A DNA stretch of 64,000 nucleotides from Ceratorhiza oryzae-sativae (lineage: Eukaryota > Basidiomycota > Agaricomycetes > Cantharellales > Ceratobasidiaceae), in contig JARWMV010000066.1 in the NCBI GenBank assembly GCA_030998015.1, positions 1-64,000 of the forward strand, read 5' to 3'. The translations under genes and the position numbers were made by a program. Positions 31,101-41,586 of this stretch are shown in pieces (position 1 is the stretch's first letter; each line of letters opens with the position of its first letter). The notes below the pieces were generated by a model, which did not search any database, had not been told where the DNA came from, and saw only the letters and a list, made by a program, of their open reading frames with translations.

Positions 31101-31159
31101 CTGGAACTAGCAAACCAGAGGACCAAAGAATACTATGATCAGAAACATCGGACCCCAGA

Positions 31160-31535
31160 TGTCATGAACTGACACGCATACATCCACTCTACAATATTTT
31201 CTTGATTTACTACATTTTATGAGATCGTCTTCAAAACATACTTGCCTTTTATGGTATATCTGTGTCACGTGACTCAGGGAATGTTCCGGACCGGTAACCA
31301 AGATGAATTTCAACTCTGATGTGAAATTCCGCAGTTCCGCAGTCGCTTCTACTGCTTCTATCTCTTATCTGTTGTGACTCACTGTACGGACTTGTTTGTT
31401 ATGATGTGGCTCGTACTATGTATATAAACCAGGTCAAGTTCGCAGAGGACTCCTCAAGAACTTGACCTCTCATCGAATACAAGTTCTTTTATTTCCTTAC
31501 TATTTTCCTCGTTGCCTGACTTGACGTCGTCGACA
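31160..31535 (+). repeat. Solo LTR of family B/C inside pol of C
   Basis: 376 bp, starting TGTCATGAACTGACACGC and ending GACGTCGTCGACA, with the TSD CCAGA at 31155-31159 and 31536-31540. Solo LTRs arise by recombination between the two LTRs of a full element, here one that had jumped into its own relative. Confidence 0.95.
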
Positions 31536-32001
31536 CCAGAAGTCATCAAGGTGGGAGACAAAGTCTGGCTTGACACCAAGAACATACACACACAACAGGC
31601 CTCCAGGAAATTGGCCACAAGAGAGTTGGACCATTCAAGGTGGTAGCACAACATGGCACTCATGCCTTCAAACTGGACTTGCCAGTAACCATGAAAATAC
31701 ATCCAGTATTTCATGTCTTGCTCCTGACCAAACATAAAGACGACCCCTATGGCCGTCAGATTCCCCCACCACCACCTGTGGTAACTCCTGAAGGGGAAGA
31801 AGAGTTCGAAGTGGAACAGATCATAAAGTCACAATACAACAAAAGATCTAACGTCTTCGAATACTATGTCAAGTGGCTCGGCTATGACAAGCGACAATGG
31901 TTAACCTATGACGACCTGGTGAACGCACCAGAACTCATCGCCGACTATGTCAAGTCACATCCAAAGGCACCCCAGGACCCCCGTGCCTTGAAGGGGGGAA
32001 G

Positions 32002-32377
32002 TGTCACGAACTGACACACATACATCCACTCTACAATATTTTCTCGATTTACTACATTTTATGAGATCATCTTCAAAACATACTTGCCTTTTATGGTATA
32101 TCTGTGTCATGTGACTCAGGGAATGTTCCGGACCGGTAACCGAGATGTATTTCCACTCCAATGTGAAATTCCACAGTTCCGCAGTCGCTTCTACTGCTTC
32201 TATCTCTTATCTGTTGTGACTCACTGTACAGACTTGTTTGTTATGATGTGGCTCATACTATGTATATAAACCAGGTCAAGTTCGCAGAGGACTCCTCAAG
32301 AACTTGACCTCTTGTCGAATACAAGTTCTTTTATTTTCTTACCATTTTCCTCGTTGCCTGACTTGTCGTCGTTGACA
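32002..32377 (+). repeat. 3' LTR of element C
   Basis: 376 bp after the purine tract, ending CGTCGTTGACA and followed by TSD TAAGG. Differences from the 5' LTR are mainly transitions. Confidence 0.93.
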
Positions 32378-32382
32378 TAAGG

Positions 32383-32585
32383 TCTGCAATAATGATGAGG
32401 ATATTCTTGACTCATTTGTTTGACTATATAATGCATATGACAGAATGTCAATATCCATAACACTCACCCTCATCTACAGCTCATGTCTGCTGTACAATGT
32501 GCATCCCAAGTTTGCTTCATAGAACAAAACAGTCCTTGCATGACCACAGCCTAACATCAGCAAAAAGATTCCAAGATATGAGGTG
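32383..32585. other. Unannotated spacer
   Basis: Continuation of the pre-insertion target of element C. AT-rich, with no gene or repeat recognised. Confidence 0.5.
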
Positions 32586-32770
32586 GTATCAGAAATGGAC
32601 TATGATTTAGGTGATTTGGAGCACTTTGAAGCACACCCATGTGATTTGAAGTGATATGGAGCACTTCAAATTTAGGCCCCTACTTTCAATCTGCTCCAAA
32701 TCACCTCATATCACATGGATCTGCTCCAAAGCACTTCAAATCACCTAAATGATAGTCCACTTCTGATAGC
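32586..32770. repeat. Palindromic MITE-like element
   Basis: About 185 bp forming an imperfect hairpin with arms of about 80 bp. The left arm begins GGTATCAGAAATGGACTATG and the reverse complement of the right arm GCTATCAGAAGTGGACTATC. Inside, variants of GATTTGGAGCACTTTGAAG are repeated. No clear target duplication and no coding capacity. Most like a foldback/MITE; the parental family is unknown. Confidence 0.5.
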
Positions 32771-32779
32771 ACTCCATAT

Positions 32780-34092
32780 TGTTATGGGTCAGGGTACACT
32801 TGAATATCTAGAGCTTAAGCAAATGTAGATATGTTAGTATACACTTATCGTACTCAATACTTCTTAGACTAGAGTAAGAAGGCTCAAAGTAGTTGCAATG
32901 CAATCAAGTAACACTCAAGGTAGTCTTAATCTTTCACAGTGTAAACTGACTAATTTATAGGTATAAAGAGCAAGACTACTATGGTCAGGTTCCCTTAGAT
33001 ATCTTAAATGTAGTTCAGCCCTAGTCGCTTGGACTAACTGATACTAATCTTAATACTAGGCTTAAGCGATAGCTTATAGGATAGATGGTGGGCTGCCTAA
33101 TGCGTGTACTTCCTCAGCTACAGGTACTTAGATTTCCTCTAATAGCTGGTACTTAATGTCACACTCAATCAGGCAATATTGTATCCTTATATATCTCTGT
33201 ATATAAGATACAGTGAATCAGACAGTATATAACTAATATGGTACTTTATTCCTCAGTACTAGTTATATAAGAAATCACACACAGACAAGAGAAATAGAAA
33301 GAGAAAAAGGAAACCAATAACCGGTCTGGGTTGAGTAGAGGAGTGAAGGAGGTGGTCTGGAAGGGCCTCAGAGGAGGTCCTTTTATACCCTGAGGAGGGC
33401 ATTCCAGAGCCAAATAGATACATGCATGCCAGTGCAATCATCAAAAGAGGGTACTGCTATACTTGGGGTACACCCTAGCCCAGTATAGGATAAAAGAGTA
33501 AAGACAGGGTGTGGATCGAAGGCATTGATGCATCTGAGACCTGCTATTGGCTTGTAGATCATATTATCATAGTATATACATGTAATGAACAGAGGCTACA
33601 TCTCAGTGAGTCATAGAGTGAGTCAGAGAAGCTTCTGGATCAATTTGGGAAGCTCTCCTGACTCACTGGAGTCATTAGATCTTGATTGATGGTCCAGTAA
33701 AATTCTAATGATCTTCGGGCCATTCCGGCGCGAGGATCCGGTGGATCGCGATGATCTTCGGGCAGCAGATACCGCCGAAGATTAGCTATCGATAGAGCAT
33801 AAGATCGCTTTGATAGCCTAAGCGGTTGCCGAGATATGAGCGGTGCGATGTTGTAATCAATATCTCCTGAGAAGAGGAAATATCGCAACCTCTGTATCTC
33901 TCTGAGATCTTATCGTAAAATCTTAATAAAATATGCGTTGGAGAGCGGGAAATTTGTACTATTTAATGTAACAGAAAATAGTACAATTCAGAGCGCATAC
34001 AAATTCAAGTATTTCACAATTTAATTACAGAGGCATCGCTTGAGGTTGGCAGAGCAGACTAAAATAATAGAAAATGTTAGTGATCCATAACA
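32780..34092 (-). repeat. 3' LTR of element E (1313 bp)
   Basis: In minus sense it starts TGTTATGGATCAC at 34092 and ends ACCCATAACA at 32780. It is preceded by the purine tract ACTGGGGGGGCTA (34093-34105). It is very similar to the LTR at 52422-53728. Confidence 0.92.
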
Positions 34093-34123
34093 TAGCCCCC
34101 CCAGTCTGGTATGTCAACTCACA

Positions 34124-35152
34124 TTAGAGAGAATCATATCCCTCATCATCAGAGCTGATGTAAATGTACTCCCTCTCTTCTAACTGGCTTGGTTCAGCTG
34201 GTTCAGAAGGAGTGGAGGCACCAGACACAGTAAAGGACTCCTCATCTGACTCTTTAGCCTCAGGATCAGCTTCAGAGAGAGAGACAGATTGGGATGGTCC
34301 AGCTTCATTTTCAAAATGAACCCTAGGGTGACCATCTGTCACCCCTGTATCCTTGGGGTTGGAAGACCAAGGGACAGTTTTGGGCCCTGCAGCAGCAGCC
34401 AATTGTTCCATCTTGCTTGTCAGGAACTGGTAAAACTTCTTGGCAGACAATTGCTGCCTCAGAGTGAAGTAGACATGCATATCATCTCCCCAAGTCTTGG
34501 GAACTCCAGACTTATTGGGCTCCAGCCATCCCTTCTTGCAGAATATAGAGCAATATAGATGGAAACAATCCTTTCCTGCAGCTATCATGGCACAAGGGAA
34601 AGGAGGGAGGACAGATGTCTTGTCCCTACCATCATACATAGCCAGACAGCACAGGCTGCAAACCATCTGTAAGGCCCAAATCTGCAATCAAACCACTTCA
34701 GAAATAAGGGCAGGAAGAGATTCAAAAGGATTCTGCCAGTCCCAAGCAGTGAAGCCTGTTATTGGCTCTATAGGGAAAGCAATTCCTGCTTCCCTGAAGC
34801 ATGCATATAGAGGTGAATCCACTGAAAAGTTATGAGACCTGTAGGCCTCTTCCAAAGTCCCATTCTGCAAGTAGGTTCCCACTGCATCTTGCACTTGGAG
34901 AAGTGCATCTACCAAGGCATGGGCTACTTGATCATGCACATACCATCCATCAGTGCCCCAGTCCTCATTGAAACTATAGTAGATTTCAATGCCATCCCTG
35001 AACTTTCGTTCCAGGATGGAAGTACTGGAGGCATACAGCCCTTCCCCCATGCACATAGAGGCTGCCAGGCAGGCGAAGTATTTGGACAGCAGAATTGAAT
35101 CTGCTACTGCCTTGGCTTGCTCCTCATTTAGCATCATAGGAGGGGACTGCAT
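34124..35152 (-). pseudogene. Accessory gene 3 of element E (about 342 codons, one TGA)
   Basis: Two open stretches, 35152-34691 (154 codons) and 34687-34124 (187 codons), are in the same frame and separated only by TGA at 34688-34690. I read them as one gene with a point nonsense, probably from CGA. The N-terminal half is acidic/helical (LNEEQAKAVADSIL). The middle is Cys- and Trp-rich (CSLCCLAMYDG). The C-terminal third is disordered and Ser/Glu-rich, ending YISSDDEGYDSL. It is the last gene before the 3' LTR. No known family recognised. Confidence 0.5.
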
Positions 35153-35349
35153 TGTGTAAGAATAGGAGAATAGTAGGTGGAAGTGCTTAAGAGCTAGGAG
35201 GGTGTTGAACCGCTGAGGAGAGAGGGCTCTCCAAGGCTGTTTTTATAGCCCAGAGATGTCCTGCTTTGCTCTTTGGAATTATAGGATTGTCCCTTAAGTT
35301 CACACAGGTGGAATTGGGGGACAATAGCATAAATTCCAAGCAGACCAAA

Positions 35350-36185
35350 CTAATACATGTCATGGGTCTCCATGATATCCCTCAGACGTCTTTGCGCGGC
35401 TCTGAGGTTCCCTACTTCTTCCACTAGTTCCCTATTCAACTCTTGTACCCTACTTTCTAGGGCCAACTCTGTCACCAGAAGGTCACCAGATGACTCAGTT
35501 CCATCAGAAAATGAGTCAGATGGTGATCCTGGCTGGTATTCCAGAGAAGGGGAAGGAGGGTAAGCAAGTCTAAACAAGTCAACTTTAGATCTTGACTCAA
35601 GAGAAGCAAACTCACTGATATTCAGGAAGCTCTCCTCCTGACTCATTTTCCCCATCAGTAGGTGCTTCAGAGAGCATGGAAGGCTCTCTGGAAGCATCAT
35701 GGGGCCGATGTGCATAATCCCTAAACAAATCAGCTTTAGATCTTGACTCAATCGAAGTCAAGAACTCACCAGTCCATTCTCTCCAGGAACTCCTCATAGT
35801 CAACAGGGCTTATGCTCCTTGGGGGAGGCACAGGCCTTTCATCCCTCCTGCCCCATCCATGCATCAAGACCAGATCAAATGGGGTTGGCTCCAACCCAGG
35901 AGAAGGGGGAGTTGGCCATCCAATCTCAAAATGAGGGCCTTGACTTGGTGCTTCCAATGGGTAAGTTGGAAGTGGAGGATAGAGTGGAGAGGGTGCTGGA
36001 TTGGGATACACAGGAAGAGGCACATCTGGGGCAGGCTCAATGCCCTCCCTTCTAGATTGTCGCCTATTCTGCCTGTTTTGAGATCGCACCCTAGTGCGTT
36101 CCCATCTGAGGCCCATAAAGCGACGCTCCAGAATGTCCAGATGGGTGCTGGGAGTCTGGGGACGTTCAATAGAGTAATCAGACAT
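35350..36185 (-). CDS. Accessory gene 2 of element E, three exons, 246 aa
   Basis: Exons 36185-35770, 35720-35616 and 35569-35350 join in frame across two phase-2 GT-AG introns (35721-35769, 49 nt; 35570-35615, 46 nt). The introns are almost the same sequence: their last 32 nt or so, ending TTGTTTAG, differ at two positions. Without splicing each exon would hit an early stop. The product is Arg-rich near the N-terminus, strongly Pro-rich in the middle (VPLPVYPNPAPSPLYPPLP), acidic, and ends in a predicted coiled coil (LALESRVQELNRELVEEV). Sense to the element. No recognised family. Confidence 0.6.
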
Positions 36186-36722
36186 GTTTAGGGGGTAAAA
36201 CTGTGCAGTATACAGCTGTAGTACCTTAGAGACAACACAAAAATCTTATACTGCATGTATTTCACATCCAGTTGCCAATAGGAAGCTTATTCCAAAATAA
36301 AAGAAGCTTGTAACCGGCCAAATAGAGTGCGCTCTGCTGTTATCTGTACAGTTATCACATGCTGATCCTTCCAGATCTTTCTTATCTAGTCCTTAAACCT
36401 TACAGTTGGTGATCGGTCCAAGCAGTCAACTGAGATTACTTTGCAGTGACTCATTCTGATGATTGCTTAGGGGATCAGACAACTTTATACTTTAAATCTA
36501 TATACAGAAAGATCTGGTACAAGACTTAAAGAGGAGATAAGGGGAAAGGTTTCTTGATGGGGACTAGATGTGATCGATCCAAATAGATCAGTGGACTTGA
36601 TAAGATGATCAGGAAAGATCTGACTTACCAAGCTTGGTTAATCTTATCTACAGCTGTAGAAAAGATCCTAAGTATTGCTGTCGCTCCATCCCTTGCATTT
36701 GATCTGTCCAGAACCATAAGTA

Positions 36723-37178
36723 TTAAACCCAGTAAATAGGTTTGGACTTACAATATGGATGATCAGGCAGGATGAAAAGTTCAGAGGGCATGCCTCTGTT
36801 TCCTGGACCCCTGTAAGGGCTGTATTGCCTGCGATTCCTCACCAAGGCAATGGAGAGGATGTTGGCAGGCTTTACTGTCCAGCGGGTTCTCTGCCTGCTA
36901 AAGTATACTAGCTTGTATGGCAGAGAAATCACCACCCTGCCAGTGACAGTAATGGTGTGCTCTAGGTTGGAATACTCCAACACTACCTTTTGTCCAGGTG
37001 CGACCCATAGGAAATCTTCTCCTAGACTGTATAGGTAGTAAAGGACAGCCAGAATCATGAGAGTGATGGGGAGAGTAACAGCAGTGATGATAGAGAAGTT
37101 AGCCATGGTTGGTGTGGTGTTTCCAGAGGTAAATGCCAGCCGATTTATATCTACAAAATGACTTTTGTCAGTAAACAA
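36723..37178 (-). CDS. Accessory gene 1 of element E, membrane-anchored protein
   Basis: 151 codons, or 127 from the internal ATG at 37106, which is the more likely start because it begins MANFSII just before a hydrophobic stretch of about 24 residues (ITAVTLPITLMILAVLYYLY). One N-terminal transmembrane or signal-anchor segment, then a beta-rich, Arg-rich domain. It sits directly after the chromodomain, in the place of an envelope gene, but it is short and lacks the Cys pairs and second anchor usual for fusion proteins. Unrecognised. Confidence 0.5.
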   Translation of the reverse strand: MFTDKSHFVDINRLAFTSGNTTPTMANFSIITAVTLPITLMILAVLYYLYSLGEDFLWVAPGQKVVLEYSNLEHTITVTGRVVISLPYKLVYFSRQRTRWTVKPANILSIALVRNRRQYSPYRGPGNRGMPSELFILPDHPYCKSKPIYWV

Positions 37179-37226
37179 ACAACAGAGAAATCACATGTTG
37201 TTCTTGGACTGATTTTCAGGAAAGGG

Positions 37227-39323
37227 TTAAGACTTCTTAGATGCCTTGAGGTGTTGCTTAAGTTCCCATTCCTTGAGTATCCTGGGAGCATTTGTCAACT
37301 GCTGCCTGGATAACCATTCATCCCATTCAGGTGGATAACCCACAAATCTTGTAAGATATCAACGCTGCTTTCTCTGTCCTTTCTTTATCATCTTTTCATC
37401 CAGAATCTCTTCCACTTCCCATTCAGGTTCCTTGTCAAAGTCAGATCTGTTCAGATGTTTCTTGGGATGGTCTGTACCATCTTTATCTCTATGATAAGGT
37501 TCCAGATGAGCTATATTAATCACAGGGTGAATCTTGTAGCTGGCTGGAATCTTGATGCGATAAGTTACATCTGAAAGCTTCTCTAGAACCTCAAAGGGAC
37601 CATCATACTTCATCTGGAGTTTCCTTCCTTTTCTCTTCTGATTTCTCAGCAGGTTCAGGGAATGTGGATTCAGCATGACCAAATCTCCTTCCTGTAGATC
37701 AAGATAACTATGGTTCTTGTTGTATTGATCCTCCATGTGCACCTGAGCCAATTTCAAGGCATCCTGAGCTTGAGAGCGAATTGCTTTCATCATCTCATCA
37801 AAGTTCACAGCTTTAGGATCTTCTACAGAGGGTCTGGCTAAAGCTTTACCAGTAGAAGTAAGTAAATCTGAGGGTCAAAGTGGTTCAAATCCTAAAAGAA
37901 GATAAGAAGGTGTAAATCCTGTAGATGTATGCTCCATGGTGTTGTAAGCAAAGCTAAAATCATTTAGGAGGTCACTCCAATTGTCCATTGAAGGAAAGAC
38001 AAAAGCTCTTAAGGCAATCTCTAAGGTTTGGTTCATAATCTCACTCTGTCCATCAGCTTGTGGGTGATAAGCTGTAGTAAGCAATCTCTGAATGCCAACC
38101 AAAGAGGTTAAGTGTTCCCAAAAGGCTCCTGTCCATCTAGAGTCTCTGTCAGTAATAACCTGTCTTGGAAGACCATACTTGGTCCATATGTGCGCATGGA
38201 ATAGTTTGGCAGTCTCTTCCTCATTGATGGAAGTATTGCAAGGGATAAAGTGCACGTGCTTAGTCAATTTATCAACTATAGTTAGTATGGCATTAAATCC
38301 ATTGCTAGGAGGAAGATCCATTATAAAATCCATGGTTACTACTTCAAAAGGCTGACTAGGAATTGGAATAGATTGAAGAAAACCTCTTTGTCCATGTCTT
38401 TTAGGCTTAGCCTTTTGACAAATATCACAAGTGCACACATATTCCTTAATGACTTGTACCATCTTAGGCCAGTAGTAGGTAGAAGCTACTTTGTTGTAAG
38501 TCCTATGGTAGCCAGCATGAGCTCCTTCTTGAAGAGAGTCATGTATTTCAGCTACTACTTCCTTTTGTAAGTCTTTAGGGACACACAGCTTGTAATTGTC
38601 ATCTCTGCAAAAGTAAATAAGACCATTTTCTCCAATCCTGTATTGTTTGTAGGGTGGATTTAGATGATCATACTCACCTTGCAGCTTCTTGAGTACATCA
38701 GCAAAATGGGGATCATTAGTGTATGCTTCATAAAAGTGATTAACTTCAGATTCATTAATACTGATGTGTAGCTCATTCAAACCTGATGTAGCAAGAGAGA
38801 CATTAGCTTTATATACTTTGTTTCTTACCTTAAACCTTGTCCTAAAGCCTTTGGAAGGCTTTTCTTCATTGGCTAAAGCATGCATAGTCGACTGGACTAG
38901 CAAATCTTTCTCAAAGTCTACACCTATTTCTTGGTACAGATTCTTCAGGGCATCTTCAGTGTCATTGTTAAAGGTAAGAGGGGTTGATAAGTCTGCTAAA
39001 GGTCCATCTTGTCTAGGGATCCTTCTTCTTAGTCTAGAGATTGGGTCAACATTAGTATGGACTTTGCCTGCTCTATGAACTATTACTAGGTCTGGGAAGG
39101 CAGCTATTACTATGCCATAACCAGATAGTCTTCTGTTCACAGTTTGGTAAGTCTTACTCCATTTAAGGGCAGCATGATCTGACACTACTACAACTTTAGC
39201 ACCTTCAAGATACATGTGGAATTTCACTAGACCATCTCTTACACCTAGAGCTTCTCTCTCAGTGGCTGAGTACCTTGTCTCAGCTGATTTGAGAAGTCTT
39301 GACCAATAGGCAATGACTCGCTC
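37227..39323 (-). pseudogene. RNase H end, integrase and chromodomain of element E
   Basis: 450 codons (39227-37875) include RNase H (VSDHAALKW), integrase zinc motif (H..H, CDICQKAK), catalytic MDFIMDLPPSNG, DRDSRW and QADGQSE. After a TGA at 37875-37877, 37808-37359 gives the integrase tail and the start of the chromodomain. A second TGA at 37359-37361 splits the chromodomain, which continues YLTRFVGYPPEWDEWL and ends at 37227. Reading resumes upstream of the nested mariner. Confidence 0.85.
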
Positions 39324-39325
39324 TA

Positions 39326-40938
39326 CACTGGCTCACAAAAGAAATGCAGCACATGACGGAAAAATCTTCAAGCTCCAATCCTGTGCAACATACTGTATTT
39401 AGAGAGTACATGCATTAATAGATAATATGCGTAGAGGAGTAGAGTGTAAGCATGTAAAATATCTAACGGTTCCGTGCAGTTCTCACAGTGAGAGGGGACT
39501 TGTAAATCATGGCTAGCTGCATTACTTTTGTAATGTAACCTTGCCTTCAGCCATTCTCATGAACTCACTGCTCTTTTGCACATTCACCACACCAAGAAAC
39601 TCACTCCGTAGGCTATCTGTCATGACTCGCTATGCTACACCCGAAGTTCGTGCTTGAATCAATGAGCTACGCCATCAGGGGATGTCATTCCGCAAGATTG
39701 GACCTACAGTCAGAGTTCACCCAACTACAGCTAGTCGCATTTACACCCGCAATTGTAAAACCCGCAGTTTGACGTCTGTAGCTGCCAAGTCTGGTCGCCC
39801 ACGCATTCTTACTGTCTCTGACGCCAAATTTGCTGGGCTCTCACTTGCTCGAGGCCAAACTAGTAATGCAGTGCAGGTTTGCAACCGCCTTTTCCCCCAT
39901 GTCAGTGTCCAGACTGTGCGCCGAAATCTCAAGGGGATTGGGCTTAGAGCATATGTACGGTGTCGCGTTCCACTCATCTCACGCATCAACAAGCAAATTT
40001 GGCTCACCTGGTGCCAAGAACAAGCGACTTGGACGGCAGCTGATTGGGCTTGCATGATGTACTCGGATGAAAAGAAAGTCAATTTATTTGGCTCGGATGG
40101 GCGCCAATATTTGTATAGAACAGTAGGGAAGTCAATGGATCCACGATACACTCAAAAAACTGTGAAACACGGTGGTGGTAGTCTCATGACATGGGGGGTC
40201 ATCCACCAACGTGGTGTTGGGCAACTTGTCCGTATCCATGGAACCTTGACTGGGCAGTATTACACAGAAATACTACAGGAGGGACTTCTAGGGATGCTGA
40301 AGGATGCAAAACTCAAGAAAAGTCAGATGATATTCCAACAAGACAACGACCCGAAGCATACCTCGCATGTGGCCCGAGACTGGCTAAGCGCCAAGTCAAT
40401 CCACATATTGCCATGGCCAGCTCAGAGCCCGGATTTGAATATAATCGAGCATGTATGGAGCTATGTGGATCGGAAGGTTCACTCTAGGTGTGTTTTGCCA
40501 AGTAATCTAGAGGAACTATGGGACGCTTTTCAGGAGGAGTGGCATTGTGTACCTCAGGACTTCATTGATCATTTGTACGAGTCCCTTCCTTGTAGAGTAC
40601 AAGCTGTGATCCAAGCAAGGGGTGGGAATACAGAGTATTGATCTTCTTTCATATGTATATACATAAAGATTCATCTAAAATACGACTGTGCCTTGTAGAT
40701 TGCCTTGGAGAAGTCTTTCGTAGTGTTACATTACAAAAGTAATGCAGCTAGCCACAACTTACAAGTCCCCTCTCACCGCAAGAACTGCGCGGAACCGTTA
40801 GATATTTTACATGCTTACACTCTACTCCTCTACGCATATTATCTATTAATGCATGTACTCTCTAAATACAGTATGTCGCACAGGATTGGAGCTCGAAGAT
40901 TTTTCCGTCACGTGCTGCGTTTCTTTTGTGAGCCAGTG
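39326..40938 (+). mobile_element. Tc1/mariner element inserted in element E
   Basis: 1613 bp bounded by TA duplications (39324-39325, 40939-40940). Long terminal inverted repeats of about 214 bp begin CACTGGCTCACAAAAG; the inner arm ends lie near 39539 and 40725. The two arms differ at scattered positions, mostly C/T and G/A. Removing it restores the pol frame of E exactly (HI then ERVIAYWSR). Confidence 0.95.
39623..40641 (+). pseudogene. Tc1/mariner transposase (DDE), one N-terminal nonsense codon
   Basis: The likely original ATG is at 39623. A TGA at 39656-39658 follows after 11 codons and the frame then stays open to 40641 (319 codons from 39682). Paired helix-turn-helix DNA-binding domain (GMSFRKIG...TTASRIY; Trp-free linker; VSVQTVRRNL), then catalytic Asp in YSDEKKVNLFG, second Asp in FQQDNDPKHTS and Glu in SPDLNIIEHVW, fitting DD34E. 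It probably catalysed cut-and-paste transposition; a downstream start might still be used. Confidence 0.88.
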
Positions 40939-40940
40939 TA

Positions 40941-41277
40941 TGTGTACTTCAGTTTCTTCAAAGTCTTCATTCCAAGTATCTTCATAGTCAAAAGTTTCAG
41001 TACCATCAGCCCCCCCAGTCAGGATGACCTTTCCTTTGGAGTCAGGTGTAATAAACCTGGGGACAGGTAACCCTTCTTGGTGAGCTTTCTTACATTGATC
41101 ATAAACTCTAGTTCCTTTCAGCTCCTTAAGTTTCATGGTTTGAATTTGCTGTAAGATAGCAGCTATTCCAAAGTCACATGCATCAGTATAAAGCCTATAG
41201 GGCATCCCTGGTATTGGGTAAGAGAGAACTGGTGCATTGGCTAGGACTAGCTTAGCTAGTTTGAAAGCATGGGATTC
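40941..41277 (-). pseudogene. RNase H segment of element E pol between nested insertions
   Basis: Frame FNKLESHAFKLAKLVLANAP, then YRLYTDACDFGIAAILQQ (RNase H first Asp), then an unusual insertion of about 60 residues (TPDSKGKVILTGGADGTETFDY) before rejoining RNase H across the mariner. The copia element interrupts it on the other side at 41278-41282/46254. Confidence 0.75.
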
Positions 41278-41282
41278 CAATT

Positions 41283-41574
41283 TGTTGAATTTACAATCAT
41301 ATGCGTGTATGTATGCGCATATTTGTTTCTGTTTCGTATCCCCCCTCTCTGATATCATGCGCGAGTTCGCGGGAATCCCCCTTCTTCTTCCTTAGTTCTC
41401 TACCTTCGTAGTTGAGCTAAGGTATCGTATTTTCTTTCTTTTCTCATGTATTCTATTCACACTGTACTCTATAGTACGATTTGTATCTTAGGTACAGTAT
41501 ATACAGTTCTCTACCTTCGTAGTTGAGCTAAGTACGATTTGTATCTTAGCCACAAGTTACCTCCCTGCGTGAGA
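41283..41574 (+). repeat. 5' LTR of the copia element
   Basis: Starts TGTTGAATTTACAATC and ends CCTGCGTGAGA. It contains an internal repeat, CTCTACCTTCGTAGTTGAGC twice, each followed by GTACGATTTGTATCTTAG nearby. Confidence 0.93.
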
Positions 41575-41586
41575 GGTTATGAGCCC
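41575..41586 (+). other. Half-tRNA primer site of the copia element
   Basis: GGTTATGAGCCC directly follows the LTR. It is complementary to GGGCTCATAACC, the anticodon stem-loop sequence of fungal initiator tRNA-Met, as in Drosophila copia, which primes from a cleaved half tRNA. The gag ATG (41579) lies within this site. Confidence 0.65.

Larger units (their letters stand above)
28104..32014 (+). pseudogene. Pol of element C, interrupted by a solo LTR
   Basis: Open from 28104 to the nested LTR at 31160, then resumes at 31541. Protease DSGAMSVFI (about 28310), RT VVIYMDDILVFS (about 29250), RNase H DASGYATGAVLLQ and DHKNLEYWK, integrase zinc motif CESCIRNKH, DLITGLPLSEG, ISDCGPNFASK and QTDGQSERANQ, and chromodomain YYVKWLGYDKRQWLTYDDL at the end. 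After the LTR a one-base loss near 31614 causes a shift. Pol reads through the purine tract AAGGGGGGAAG and stops 13 nt inside the 3' LTR. Clearly inactivated only by the nested insertion and that shift. Confidence 0.92.
24373..32377 (+). mobile_element. Full-length Ty3/Gypsy chromovirus C with nested solo LTRs
   Basis: Same family as B. The TSD TAAGG lies at 24368-24372 and 32378-32382. LTRs of 376 bp (24373-24748, 32002-32377). It contains a family A solo LTR in its leader and a solo LTR of its own family in pol; removing both with their duplications leaves about 6.9 kb, close to B. Its coding regions are the best preserved of this family, with one TGA in gag and pol open for 1022 codons up to the nested LTR. 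Confidence 0.95.

Noticed and set aside
35766..36185. 139-codon ORF as a complete gene
   Set aside because: Its stop lies within a canonical GT-AG intron; splicing extends the frame through two further exons.
36723..37178. Viral envelope glycoprotein
   Set aside because: Only one N-terminal hydrophobic segment in about 127-151 residues, no Cys-rich ectodomain, fusion peptide or cleavage site; position alone is not enough.
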